Notes: generated by a model from the sequence alone, not told the origin. A stretch of DNA of 15,835 bases from an uncultured Clostridia bacterium (GCA_905235815.1 CAJOMT010000018.1:1-15835); one strand, 5' to 3'; positions 8,917-15,834 are shown, counted from the first letter of the stretch. Translations and numbers: made by a program.

Positions 8917-8938
8917 TGTAAAGTAAATTTGCTTTACA
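8917..8938. promoter_or_regulatory. 22-bp near-perfect palindrome at the transcription start (putative operator or 5' hairpin)
   Basis: The arms TGTAAAG (8917-8923) and CTTTACA (8932-8938) are perfect complements, and the central 8 bases are also palindromic except for one T:G pair (8924 with 8931): 10 of 11 pairs match. It begins 6 bases after the -10 box, so it covers the expected start site. As DNA it looks like a dimeric repressor site; as RNA it would fold at the extreme 5' end and could stabilise the message. I do not recognise the regulator. Confidence 0.65.
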
Positions 8939-8975
8939 GTTGTTGCAGCGTAAACTGCGGCTGAAGGCGGGCGAT

Positions 8976-9287
8976 ATGTCTATTGAAAACGACGTTTATT
9001 ATAACGAATTATTTGAAGAATATTCGGCGCTTTTAACGGATAACAAAAGAGATATTTTCGATATGCATTATAGGCTCGACTTATCGCTCGGCGAGATAGC
9101 GGAGATAAAGGGCGTTACTCGCCAAGGCGTGTCAGACTGCATAAAGAGCGTAAAAAAGCAACTCGAAGCATTTGAAGAAAAATTACATTTTCGGGAGAAG
9201 AAAAACGCCGTTTATCGACTTATAGGCGGACTATCCGAAGAAAATAAGGATATTGGCAACGAGATAGAAAAGATTTTGGGAGAGTAG
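8976..9287 (+). CDS. ylxM: YlxM-family putative SRP-associated HTH protein (UPF0122)
   Basis: YlxM is a small sigma-70-like helix-turn-helix protein almost always encoded beside ffh or ftsY in Gram-positive bacteria; in Streptococcus its homologue has been linked to SRP function. The 103-residue product shows the family core YYNELFEEYSALLTDNKRDI (8-27) and an HTH, LSLGEIAEIKGVTRQGVSDC (about 37-56), ending in a charged helix. I chose the ATG at 8976 because AAGG/GGCGGG (8964-8970) lies just upstream and the length matches the family; the reading frame is open from a TTG at 8940 but that would begin next to the operator-like palindrome. The stop is 1 base before ffh, so translation is probably coupled. 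Confidence 0.9.
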   Translation: MSIENDVYYNELFEEYSALLTDNKRDIFDMHYRLDLSLGEIAEIKGVTRQGVSDCIKSVKKQLEAFEEKLHFREKKNAVYRLIGGLSEENKDIGNEIEKILGE

Positions 9288-9288
9288 A

Positions 9289-10617
9289 ATGGCTGTATTT
9301 CAAAACTTGTCTGAAAAACTCAATCATATATTTTCGAAAATGACGAAGAAGGGCAAACTTACCGAACTCGAAATAAAACAAGCGATGAGGGAAGTCAGGA
9401 TAGCCTTGCTCGAAGCGGACGTAAATATAAACGTCGCAAAGGACTTTATCGCAAAGGTGAGCGAAAAGGCTGTCGGACAGGATATATTAAAGAGTTTAAG
9501 CCCTACTCAACAAGTTATCAAGATAGTAAACGATGAATTGACGGAACTTATGGGTTCTACCAACTCGAAGTTGATAGTAAGCCCCGCTCCGCCGACCGTA
9601 ATAATGATGTGCGGCTTGCAAGGCGCAGGTAAAACGACGCTTTGCGGAAAACTTGCTCTTTATTTAAAAAAGCAAGGCAAAAAGCCTTTGCTCGTCGCTT
9701 GCGACGTGTATAGACCTGCCGCTATAAATCAACTTAAAGTAGTCGGTGAAAAGGCGAATGCCGACGTGTTCGAAATGGGGCAGATAAGCCCCGTAAAAAT
9801 CGCTTCCGAGGGCGTTGAGTACGCTAAAAAGTACGGCTATGACACCGTTATCGTGGATACTGCGGGCAGACTGCATATCGATGAGAACTTGATGCAAGAA
9901 CTCGAAAATATCACGAAAGCGATAAGAGTAGACGAAATACTTTTAACCGTCGATTCTATGATCGGACAAGACGCCGTAAACGTTGCAAAAACTTTTAACG
10001 ACAGGTTGCCGATAACGGGCGTGGTACTTACAAAACTCGACGGCGATACGAGGGGCGGCGCATGCTTATCCGTAAAAGCGGTTACGGGCAAGCCCATAAA
10101 ATTTGCGTCCGTAGGCGAAAAACTTACCGATTTCGAGCCGTTCTATCCGGACAGAATGGCGAGTAGAATACTCGGAATGGGCGACGTTCTTTCTCTCATT
10201 GAAAAGGCGCAAGAGGCGGTAACGGAAGAACAAGCGCTCAAAATGGAGAAGAAGTTCAGAGCGAACTCGTTTACGCTTGACGACTTTTTGGAACAGTTCG
10301 ATACGCTCAATAAAATGGGCGGAGCGAAAGGAATTATGGAAATGTTGCCCGGTATGGGAATGAGGATCGGGAACAACGTAAAACTTTCGGACGTAAATAT
10401 AGACGACAAGAAGGTAGAGAGAATCAAGGCGATCATACTTTCTATGACGAAAAAGGAGCGCAACGATCCGTCGATAATAAACTATTCGAGAAAGATGAGA
10501 ATAGCAAGCGGCAGCGGCACTACCGTACAAGAGATAAATCAACTGTTAAAGCAGTTCGACCAGAGCAAACAGATGATGAAAATGATGAAAAACAGAAAAG
10601 GTCGTTTTTCTTTTTAA
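9289..10617 (+). CDS. ffh: Signal recognition particle protein Ffh
   Basis: Ffh is the SRP54-type GTPase that binds signal sequences as they leave the ribosome, together with SRP RNA (not found in this window). The 442-residue product has the N domain (1-90), the G domain with G1 GLQGAGKTT (109-117), DVYRPAA (139-145), DTAGRLH (190-196) and TKLDGD (248-253), and a methionine-rich M domain from about 310. The M domain contains the SRP-RNA-binding segment SGSGTTVQEINQLLKQF (about 407-423) and ends QMMKMMKNRKGRFSF. Length is normal. GGGAG (9279-9283) lies 5 bases before the ATG. Its partner FtsY is encoded two genes upstream, so both protein halves of the targeting cycle are made from adjacent transcripts. 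Confidence 0.98.
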   Translation: MAVFQNLSEKLNHIFSKMTKKGKLTELEIKQAMREVRIALLEADVNINVAKDFIAKVSEKAVGQDILKSLSPTQQVIKIVNDELTELMGSTNSKLIVSPAPPTVIMMCGLQGAGKTTLCGKLALYLKKQGKKPLLVACDVYRPAAINQLKVVGEKANADVFEMGQISPVKIASEGVEYAKKYGYDTVIVDTAGRLHIDENLMQELENITKAIRVDEILLTVDSMIGQDAVNVAKTFNDRLPITGVVLTKLDGDTRGGACLSVKAVTGKPIKFASVGEKLTDFEPFYPDRMASRILGMGDVLSLIEKAQEAVTEEQALKMEKKFRANSFTLDDFLEQFDTLNKMGGAKGIMEMLPGMGMRIGNNVKLSDVNIDDKKVERIKAIILSMTKKERNDPSIINYSRKMRIASGSGTTVQEINQLLKQFDQSKQMMKMMKNRKGRFSF

Positions 10618-10653
10618 AAATAACAAATATTTAATTTAACGGAGGATATAAAA

Positions 10654-10950
10654 ATGGCAGTAAAAATGAGATTGACCAGACTTGGCGACAAGAAGTCTCC
10701 TACGTACCGTATAGTCGTAGTTGACAGCAGAAAGGCTCGTGACGGCGAGTATATCGATAAAGTAGGTCATTACAATCCGACGGCTAATCCCGCCGAAGTG
10801 GTTATCGACGCAGAAAAGGCTAAAGATTGGCTTTCCAAGGGCGTTCAACCCACTGAAACCGTAAAATCTCTTCTTTTGCACGAGGGTATAATCGAAAAAT
10901 CCGAAAAACTTTCGCCTTCAAAGACTAACCCGAAGAATAAAAAGAAGTAA
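10654..10950 (+). CDS. rpsP: Small ribosomal subunit protein bS16
   Basis: bS16 is an early-binding 30S protein that helps fold the 5' domain of 16S rRNA. The 98-residue product opens with the strongly conserved MAVKMRLTRLGDKKSPTYR and continues VVVDSRKARDGEYIDKVGHY, then the conserved GVQPTETVKSLL. Family members are usually about 80-95 residues; the extra length is a lysine-rich tail ending KTNPKNKKK. A strong GGAGG site (10641-10645) lies 8 bases before the ATG. No clear terminator separates it from ffh 36 bases upstream, so it probably rides on the ylxM promoter. The order ffh-rpsP-khpA is that of B. subtilis. Confidence 0.97.
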   Translation: MAVKMRLTRLGDKKSPTYRIVVVDSRKARDGEYIDKVGHYNPTANPAEVVIDAEKAKDWLSKGVQPTETVKSLLLHEGIIEKSEKLSPSKTNPKNKKK

Positions 10951-10962
10951 TAAGGAGCAACA

Positions 10963-11202
10963 ATGTTAGATTTAATCAAATATATCGTCGGACATTTCGT
11001 TGAAAATTCCGAGGACGTAGAGTACGTTACCGAAGAACACGGCAACAACGTGGACGTTACGATAATATTAAACGAGAGCGATATGGGCAAAGTTATCGGC
11101 CGTCAAGGCAAGATAGCAAAGGCGCTCAGAACTATCGTCAAAGCGGCGTCTCAAAAATCGGGCAAGAAATATAATATCGAAATTAAGAGTAAAGACGAGT
11201 AA
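10963..11202 (+). CDS. khpA: KH-domain RNA-binding protein KhpA (YlqC)
   Basis: KhpA is a small single-KH-domain protein that binds many RNAs, often as a partner of KhpB/Jag, and affects cell elongation and division in streptococci. The 79-residue product is of family length and consists of little but the KH fold: LIKYIVGHFVENSEDVEY, then VDVTIILNESDMGKVIGRQG, whose GRQG (46-49) is the GXXG RNA-contact loop, followed by KIAKALRTIVKAAS. AAGGAG (10952-10957) lies 5 bases before the ATG, and the gap to rpsP is 12 bases. The following ylqD seen in B. subtilis is missing; instead a stable hairpin follows and then rimM. Confidence 0.95.
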   Translation: MLDLIKYIVGHFVENSEDVEYVTEEHGNNVDVTIILNESDMGKVIGRQGKIAKALRTIVKAASQKSGKKYNIEIKSKDE

Positions 11203-11239
11203 GCTAAACCATATAATAATTTGGTGTATTTTCGTCGAT

Positions 11240-11268
11240 TAAGGCTGCCGTGATTTACGGCAGCCTTA
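11240..11268 (+). terminator. GC-rich hairpin between khpA and rimM, possible (partial) terminator
   Basis: TAAGGCTGCCGT (11240-11251) pairs perfectly over 12 bases with ACGGCAGCCTTA (11257-11268), with a 5-base loop. The following TTGTTAAAAC is only weakly U-rich, so it may terminate incompletely and let some transcription pass into rimM, thereby lowering rimM-trmD expression relative to rpsP. An RNA-processing or stabilising stem is the alternative. Confidence 0.6.
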
Positions 11269-11305
11269 TTGTTAAAACGGCGTATAGGTCGATAAAAAGG
11301 GTATT

Positions 11306-11809
11306 ATGGACAAAATAGAGATAGGTGCGATAGCGAAGCCGCAAGGAATAAAGGGCGAACTTAAAATCAAGATTTTCGCAGACGACTTTAACTCGGTAAA
11401 GGACATAAAAACGGCGGAAATAGATAGCGAAGTATACGAAGTCGAAAATTTCAGAAAGATTTCCGATACGGAGGGAATCTTAAAGTTAAAGGGAATTGAC
11501 GACAGAAATGCGGCTGAAAATTGCAGAATGAAAACCGTCTATGCCGAGAGAAACGAGATCAAAGTTCCGCAAGGCAAATTCTTTATTGCGGACGTCATCG
11601 GTTGTACGCTGTTTTTGGATAGCGGAAAGGAAATAGGTAAAATATACGATATAGTAAACGGAAACGTTGACTATTATTACGTCTTGACTTCGGAAGGCAA
11701 GGCGGTCTTTCCGCTTATAAAGGAATTAAACGCTTCGATAGAACCAAAGCAAAACCGTGTAACGGTATCAGCTCATAAGTTTACGGAGGTCGTACTCTAT
11801 GAAGATTGA
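11306..11809 (+). CDS. rimM: Ribosome maturation factor RimM
   Basis: RimM binds the head of the 30S subunit (protein uS19) and assists late 16S rRNA folding and processing. The 167-residue product, normal for the family, starts with the conserved IGAIAKPQGIKGELKIKIF (6-24) of the N-terminal beta-barrel, and has the linker ERNEIKVPQGKFFIADVIGC (about 82-101) leading into the C-terminal PRC-barrel, which includes LPLIK-like FPLIKELNAS. The ATG at 11306 has AGGG only 4 bases upstream, a close and modest ribosome site. It overlaps trmD by 11 bases, the usual tight rimM-trmD coupling. Whether it has its own promoter is unclear: only a weak TTGTTA-18-TAAAAA candidate (11269-11298) exists. Confidence 0.94.
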   Translation: MDKIEIGAIAKPQGIKGELKIKIFADDFNSVKDIKTAEIDSEVYEVENFRKISDTEGILKLKGIDDRNAAENCRMKTVYAERNEIKVPQGKFFIADVIGCTLFLDSGKEIGKIYDIVNGNVDYYYVLTSEGKAVFPLIKELNASIEPKQNRVTVSAHKFTEVVLYED

Positions 11810-12803
11810 TATCCTGACTCTTTTCCCCGAAATGTTTGCGCCGCTCGGCGAAAGCATAATAGGCAGAGCCGTAAAAGCAGGCAAAGTCGAAATATCCGTC
11901 GTAAATATCAGGGATTATTCTGAAAACAAGCATAAAAAATGCGACGACTATCCCTTCGGAGGCGGAGCCGGAATGGTAATGACACCCCAGCCCGTGTATT
12001 CCGCAATAAACGCAGTGGATCCCGAGCATAAGGCGAGAAGAATTTATATGTCGCCGAAGGGCAGAAAATTTACGCAAGATATGGTGCAAGAACTTTTATC
12101 TTACGGTGAAATACTTTTTTTATGCGGACATTACGAGGGCGTCGACCAAAGAGTTCTGGATATGTGTATCGACGAGGAGATGTCGTTAGGTGATTTCGTG
12201 CTTACGGGCGGCGAGATTCCGGCAATGGCGATAACCGACTGTATTTGCCGATACGTAGACGGGGTTATAGCGGGCGAAAGTTTAGAGGACGAAAGCATTT
12301 CGAGCGGAGCGCTCGAATATCCGCAGTATACCCGTCCGAGAGTGTTTATGGGTGCGGAAGTGCCGGAAGTATTGGTGTCGGGCAATCATAGCGACGTCGA
12401 TAAATGGCGCACGGAGCAGTCGAGGATACTGACCGAAAAAAAGAGGCCGGACCTTATTGAAAAGATGAAAGCCGAACACGAAATGAAACTCGAAAGAGCG
12501 CCTTTTGAACTCATAAAGTCGGGCTATAAGTCGATAGAAGTGAGATTATACGATAAAAAGCGCCAAAAAATAAAGGTCGGCGACAGAATTAAATTTATCG
12601 AAAAGTCCTCTGCCGAAACTATACGGGCGACGGTAACGGAGATTAAAGTTTTCGATAATTTTTCAGACCTTTATAGGTTTTACGATAAAAAATTACTCGG
12701 CTATTTGCCCGAAGAAGAAGCGAGTAGCGAGGATATGAATAAGTATTATACCGCCGAAGAACAGAAGAAATATAAGGCGGTAGCGATAGGTCTTAAACGA
12801 TAA
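11799..12803 (+). CDS. trmD: tRNA (guanine-37-N1)-methyltransferase TrmD fused to a C-terminal ASCH domain
   Basis: TrmD uses SAM to methylate G37 next to the anticodon, preventing +1 frameshifting. Residues 1-222 are TrmD: MKIDILTLFPEMF, the SAM-binding trefoil-knot segments SPKGRKF (85-91), LCGHYEGVDQR (108-118) and LTGGEIPAM (135-143), then R151 and the lid region with Glu165 at the position of E. coli Asp169 (hand alignment), YTRP (177-180) and VLVSGNH (191-197). Instead of the usual final helix, the chain runs into about 105 residues resembling a stand-alone ASCH domain: KLERAPFELIKSGYKSIEVR (230-249), YDKKRQKIKVGDRIKF, YRFYDKKLLGYLPEEEAS and MNKYYTAEEQKKYKAVAI. ASCH domains have a PUA-like fold and are thought to bind RNA. 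The frame is continuous and no ribosome site precedes the internal ATGs at 12465 or 12483. GGAGGT (11785-11790) precedes the start. Total length of 334 residues compares with about 240-255 normally. The usual downstream rplS is absent. Confidence 0.95.
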   Translation: MKIDILTLFPEMFAPLGESIIGRAVKAGKVEISVVNIRDYSENKHKKCDDYPFGGGAGMVMTPQPVYSAINAVDPEHKARRIYMSPKGRKFTQDMVQELLSYGEILFLCGHYEGVDQRVLDMCIDEEMSLGDFVLTGGEIPAMAITDCICRYVDGVIAGESLEDESISSGALEYPQYTRPRVFMGAEVPEVLVSGNHSDVDKWRTEQSRILTEKKRPDLIEKMKAEHEMKLERAPFELIKSGYKSIEVRLYDKKRQKIKVGDRIKFIEKSSAETIRATVTEIKVFDNFSDLYRFYDKKLLGYLPEEEASSEDMNKYYTAEEQKKYKAVAIGLKR

Positions 12804-12805
12804 AA

Positions 12806-13687
12806 ATGGGTAAGGATATGAATAAAGAACAGAATCCGTATTCCAAAATAAATTGGTTTCCGGGACATATGGCTAAGGCGATGCGAAAGACGGAGGAGGA
12901 CGTTAAACTCTGCGACGGAGTAATTTACGTTCTCGACGCCCGTGCGCCCTACGCCTGCATAAACGAAAAGCTTATGAAGATTTTTCAAAACAAGCCCATT
13001 GTTTACGCCCTCAATAAATGCGACTTATTGGAGAAACGCGATATAGACGCAGTAGTCAGTGATTTTAAGGGGAAAAACCTCGTTATTCGACCTATAAGCG
13101 GACTTAATAAAAAAGATACGGATAAATTAAAGAGCGCTTGCTTGGAAATTTTAAGCGATAAAATCAAAAGGGATAAGGAAAAGGGGATTAGCAGAACTCT
13201 CAGATTTATGGTGGCAGGTATTCCAAATACCGGAAAGTCCACGATAATAAACACTCTCGTCGGTTCCAAAAGAGCGGAAACGGGAGATAAAGCAGGGGTT
13301 ACGAGGGCTAATAAATGGATAAGGGTAGGCGGTTTCGATCTCCTGGATACGCCGGGAACAATGCCGCCGTCTATGGAAAATCAGACCTACGCCGCTCACC
13401 TTGCATATATCGGCGCAATCAACGACGATATACTTAATATAGAAGATATAGCGCTAAGGCTTATTTCCGAATTAAAAGGGATATGCCCTGACGCTTTGGC
13501 TGAAAGATATAATTTAAAAAGTATCGATAACGAACCTATAGCCCTATTTAACGATATTTGCAAGTCAAGAGGTTACGTGCTTAAAGGCGGAGAATACGAT
13601 TACGAACGAGGGGCGAAAAGCGTCATTTCGGATTTCAGAAAAGGCAAAATCGCAAAGGTTTGTTTAGAGGTAAGAAATGACGGATAA
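12806..13687 (+). CDS. rbgA: Ribosome biogenesis GTPase RbgA (YlqF)
   Basis: RbgA is a circularly permuted GTPase needed for late 50S assembly in Gram-positive bacteria. In the 293-residue product the G motifs come in the permuted order: G4 NKCDL (70-74), then G1 GIPNTGKST (138-146), G2 around GVTRA (164-168) and G3 DTPG (181-184). The family N-terminal signature NWFPGHMAKA (16-25) and the C-terminal RNA-binding domain, including DALAERYNL and the ending FRKGKIAKVCLEV, are present. The ATG at 12806 is 2 bases after the trmD stop and has no clear Shine-Dalgarno sequence; the ATG at 12818 has AAGGA but only 1 base away, so the exact start is uncertain by four codons. The short N-terminal extension before NWFPGHM is not needed for the fold. 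It overlaps rnhB by 11 bases. Confidence 0.95.
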   Translation: MGKDMNKEQNPYSKINWFPGHMAKAMRKTEEDVKLCDGVIYVLDARAPYACINEKLMKIFQNKPIVYALNKCDLLEKRDIDAVVSDFKGKNLVIRPISGLNKKDTDKLKSACLEILSDKIKRDKEKGISRTLRFMVAGIPNTGKSTIINTLVGSKRAETGDKAGVTRANKWIRVGGFDLLDTPGTMPPSMENQTYAAHLAYIGAINDDILNIEDIALRLISELKGICPDALAERYNLKSIDNEPIALFNDICKSRGYVLKGGEYDYERGAKSVISDFRKGKIAKVCLEVRNDG

Positions 13688-14309
13688 GATGCGAGAGAAA
13701 CTCGAATTCGAGTACGAATTTACGGCGCAGGGCTGTAAATATATTGCAGGAGTAGACGAAGTGGGGAGAGGGCCGCTTGCGGGGCCGGTAGTTTGCTGCG
13801 CCGTGATAATGCCGCTCGGCGAAGAAGATATAATCGAAGGCGTGGACGACAGTAAAAAGGTTTCGGAAAAAAAGCGGAAAACACTTGCCGCAGAGATAGA
13901 AAAAAGGGCGATAGCGTATAAGATATGCCAAATCGAGGCGGAAGAAATAGACGAGATAAACATTTTGGAAGCGACGAAGAAATGTATGAAAGAATGTATA
14001 GAGGGTTTGAGCGTTCCGCCCGACGTTGTCTTGATAGACGCACTCGAAATACGCACTGCATATAAGACTGTAGGGATAATAAAGGGCGACAGCAAGAGTT
14101 ACAGTATCGGAGCGGCGTCTATACTCGCCAAGGTTTACAGAGATAATCTTATGGAACAATACGACGAACTCTATCCCGCATACGGCTTTAAAAAGAATAA
14201 AGGCTACGGAACGAAAGTCCATATCGACGCTATTAAGGAGGTCGGACCATGCCCGCTGCACAGAAAAACTTTTATAAAAAACTTCTCGGCAAGCGAGGAG
14301 AAGATTTAG
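13677..14309 (+). CDS. rnhB: Ribonuclease HII
   Basis: RNase HII cleaves the RNA strand of RNA-DNA hybrids, including single ribonucleotides left in DNA. The 210-residue product has the four catalytic acids in place: D27 and E28 in AGVDEVGRGPLAGPVV, D121 in VVLIDAL, and D156 in ILAKVYRD. The GRGPLAGPV signature is that of HII rather than HIII. The motifs DDSKKVSEKKR (57-67) and KGDSKSYSIGAASI (136-149) also fit. GAGGT lies about 6 bases upstream of the ATG, inside the end of rbgA. The last 61 bases overlap the start of yraN in another frame. It follows rbgA as in B. subtilis. Confidence 0.96.
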   Translation: MTDKMREKLEFEYEFTAQGCKYIAGVDEVGRGPLAGPVVCCAVIMPLGEEDIIEGVDDSKKVSEKKRKTLAAEIEKRAIAYKICQIEAEEIDEINILEATKKCMKECIEGLSVPPDVVLIDALEIRTAYKTVGIIKGDSKSYSIGAASILAKVYRDNLMEQYDELYPAYGFKKNKGYGTKVHIDAIKEVGPCPLHRKTFIKNFSASEEKI

Positions 14310-14602
14310 CGGTAAAATATATCAAGAAGTGCGGCTATAAGACTGTTAAACGCAATTTTACCACGCCTTTCGGAGAGGCGGACATAGTGGCGGAAAAGGG
14401 CGACGAAACGGTTTTTATAGAAGTAAAGACGAGAAGTAACGACGTATATGGCGAGCCGAAAGACGCTGTTGACTTTAAAAAGCGTGAAAAATACAGAAAG
14501 ATCGCAGAGTACTATATTTCCGTAAACGGCGAAACGGCGGTATCGTTTGCGGTCGTAGAAGTTACGCCTGACGGCGTAAACCTCATAGAAAGGGCATTTT
14601 AA
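14249..14602 (+). CDS. yraN: YraN family protein (UPF0102), PD-(D/E)XK nuclease-like
   Basis: YraN proteins are small, widely conserved and of unknown function, with an endonuclease-like fold related to Holliday-junction resolvases. The 117-residue product is of family length and shows GKRGEDLAVKYIKKCGY (14-30), NFTTPFGEADIVAEKGD (36-52) and the catalytic-type VFIEVKTRSN (55-64), giving the acidic and lysine set E19, D45, E58 and K60 expected of an active PD-(D/E)XK centre. The start is set by AAGGAGG (14235-14241), 7 bases before the ATG, so this is a real 61-base overlap with rnhB. Its association with rnhB is common in Bacillota. Its stop shares a base with the next gene's ATG (TAATG). Confidence 0.93.
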   Translation: MPAAQKNFYKKLLGKRGEDLAVKYIKKCGYKTVKRNFTTPFGEADIVAEKGDETVFIEVKTRSNDVYGEPKDAVDFKKREKYRKIAEYYISVNGETAVSFAVVEVTPDGVNLIERAF

Positions 14603-15726
14603 TGAAAATAAGCGTATCGTGTTCCTCCGGAGTTGAGGCGGTAACAAAGAGGGAACTCTATAAAATTTTAGGTTTGAGCGACCTGGCGGCGATAAACGGC
14701 AGAATAAATTTCGAGGGCGGATTCGAGGAGATAGCGAAATGTAATTTACTGCTAAGAACCGCCAACAGAGTCGGAATAGTGGTCGGGGAGTTCAAAGCCG
14801 ACGATTTCGATTGCCTTTTCGACGGCGTCAAGTCGGTCGAATGGGAAAAGATAATACCGATAGACGGTCAAATAATAGTTTCGGCAAAGAGTTCGCTGAG
14901 CAAGATATTTGCTATTTCCGCAACACAATCGGTGGTAAAAAAGGCGATATGCGAAAGGCTTAAACAGCATTACGGGTTATTGGAAATGCCCGAAAGCGGC
15001 GAAAGATATAAGATAGAAACCGCAATATATAAAGACTACGTAACTCTTACTCTGGACACTTCGGGCGACGGACTTCACAGGCGAGGCTATCGAGGGCTTG
15101 TCGGCGAGGCGCCGCTTAAAGAAACGCTTGCCGCCGCAATGATAGAACTCTCGGTATGGAATCCGTCGAGACCGCTTGCGGACGTGTTTTGCGGAACGGG
15201 AACTATCCCGATAGAGGCGTGTCTGATTGCCAAAAACATAGCGCCGGGGATAAACAGAGAATTTGATTTTGAGAAGTGGAAGTGCGTCGATAGGTCGATT
15301 ATCGATAAAATAAGGCAAGGCGAGGCGTCGAAAATCGACTTGGAAAAAGAAGTTTCGATAAAGGGCTTTGATATCGATGAAAAGCAACTTGCCCTTGCGA
15401 GAAAGCACGCAAAACTTGCGGGAGTTGACGGGTATATACATTTTCAGCGCGCGGACGTATCCGAATTTTCGTCGCAGCGTAAATACGGCGTTCTGATATG
15501 CAATCCGCCATACGGCGAAAGACTTCTCGAAAGAAAGGAAATAGAGAAGTTATACAAAAGTTACGGGAATATGTATAGAAATCTTGAAGATTGGAGCGCA
15601 TATACCTTAACTTCGGTAAGCGATTTCGAGAGGCTGTTCGGCAAAAAAGCGGACAAAAAGCGTAAACTGTATAACGGAAAACTCGAATGTTGTTATTACA
15701 CTATGCTGGGTCCTAAAAAATTTTAA
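14602..15726 (+). CDS. THUMP-domain class I rRNA methyltransferase (RlmL/YpsC-like)
   Basis: This 374-residue enzyme resembles the N-terminal half of E. coli RlmL and B. subtilis YpsC, SAM-dependent methyltransferases that make m2G in 23S rRNA. An N-terminal ferredoxin-like plus THUMP region (about 1-155, RNA binding) starts ISVSCSSGVEAVTKRELY. After the conserved DGLHRRGYRGLVGEAPLKET comes the Rossmann-fold domain: SAM motif I DVFCGTGTIPIEA (about 194-206), an acidic ribose-binding position in KGFDIDEKQLALARKHA, and the N2-guanine-type catalytic motif NPPYGER (301-307). Length matches YpsC. AAAGGG lies about 7 bases before the ATG, which overlaps the yraN stop by one base. The exact rRNA target is inferred from the family only. 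No terminator hairpin was found after its stop; a new promoter follows. Confidence 0.92.
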   Translation: MKISVSCSSGVEAVTKRELYKILGLSDLAAINGRINFEGGFEEIAKCNLLLRTANRVGIVVGEFKADDFDCLFDGVKSVEWEKIIPIDGQIIVSAKSSLSKIFAISATQSVVKKAICERLKQHYGLLEMPESGERYKIETAIYKDYVTLTLDTSGDGLHRRGYRGLVGEAPLKETLAAAMIELSVWNPSRPLADVFCGTGTIPIEACLIAKNIAPGINREFDFEKWKCVDRSIIDKIRQGEASKIDLEKEVSIKGFDIDEKQLALARKHAKLAGVDGYIHFQRADVSEFSSQRKYGVLICNPPYGERLLERKEIEKLYKSYGNMYRNLEDWSAYTLTSVSDFERLFGKKADKKRKLYNGKLECCYYTMLGPKKF

Positions 15727-15754
15727 AAAAATACAAAAAACGCTTAAAAAATGC

Positions 15755-15783
15755 TTGCAAAAGAAAAAAAGATGTGATAGAAT
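15755..15783 (+). promoter_or_regulatory. Promoter firing out of the right edge
   Basis: TTGCAA (15755-15760), a 17-base A-rich spacer and TAGAAT (15778-15783), preceded by TG (15774-15775) as in an extended -10. Transcription would start near 15790. The 46 or so transcribed bases visible contain no start codon with a ribosome site, so the product lies beyond the window. Confidence 0.7.
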
Positions 15784-15812
15784 AGAAAAAGACTTCGAAC
15801 GGTCCTCCGACG

Positions 15813-15834
15813 ATATATGCATAGTAGCGTATAT
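15813..15834 (+). other. Short hairpin in the leader transcribed off the right edge
   Basis: ATATATGC (15813-15820) pairs with GCGTATAT (15827-15834) around the 6-base loop ATAGTA, with one G:T pair. It lies about 25 bases after the expected start of the edge promoter. It could be the first stem of a structured leader or small RNA, but the sequence ends here and no known riboswitch or ncRNA signature is recognisable. Confidence 0.3.

Noticed and set aside
8940..8975. Upstream start (TTG) for YlxM
   Set aside because: It lies against the operator-like palindrome with no ribosome site and lengthens the protein past the conserved N-terminus.
10594..10615. Possible terminator at the end of ffh (AGAAAA/TTTTCT stem followed by T5)
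   Set aside because: The stem is six AT-rich pairs, lies inside coding sequence and is too weak to call a terminator; it may only be coding bias for the Lys/Arg/Phe tail.
11269..11298. Candidate promoter TTGTTA-18-TAAAAA before rimM
   Set aside because: Both boxes are poor, and the start site would fall on the rimM ATG and omit its ribosome site; expected by chance in AT-rich sequence.
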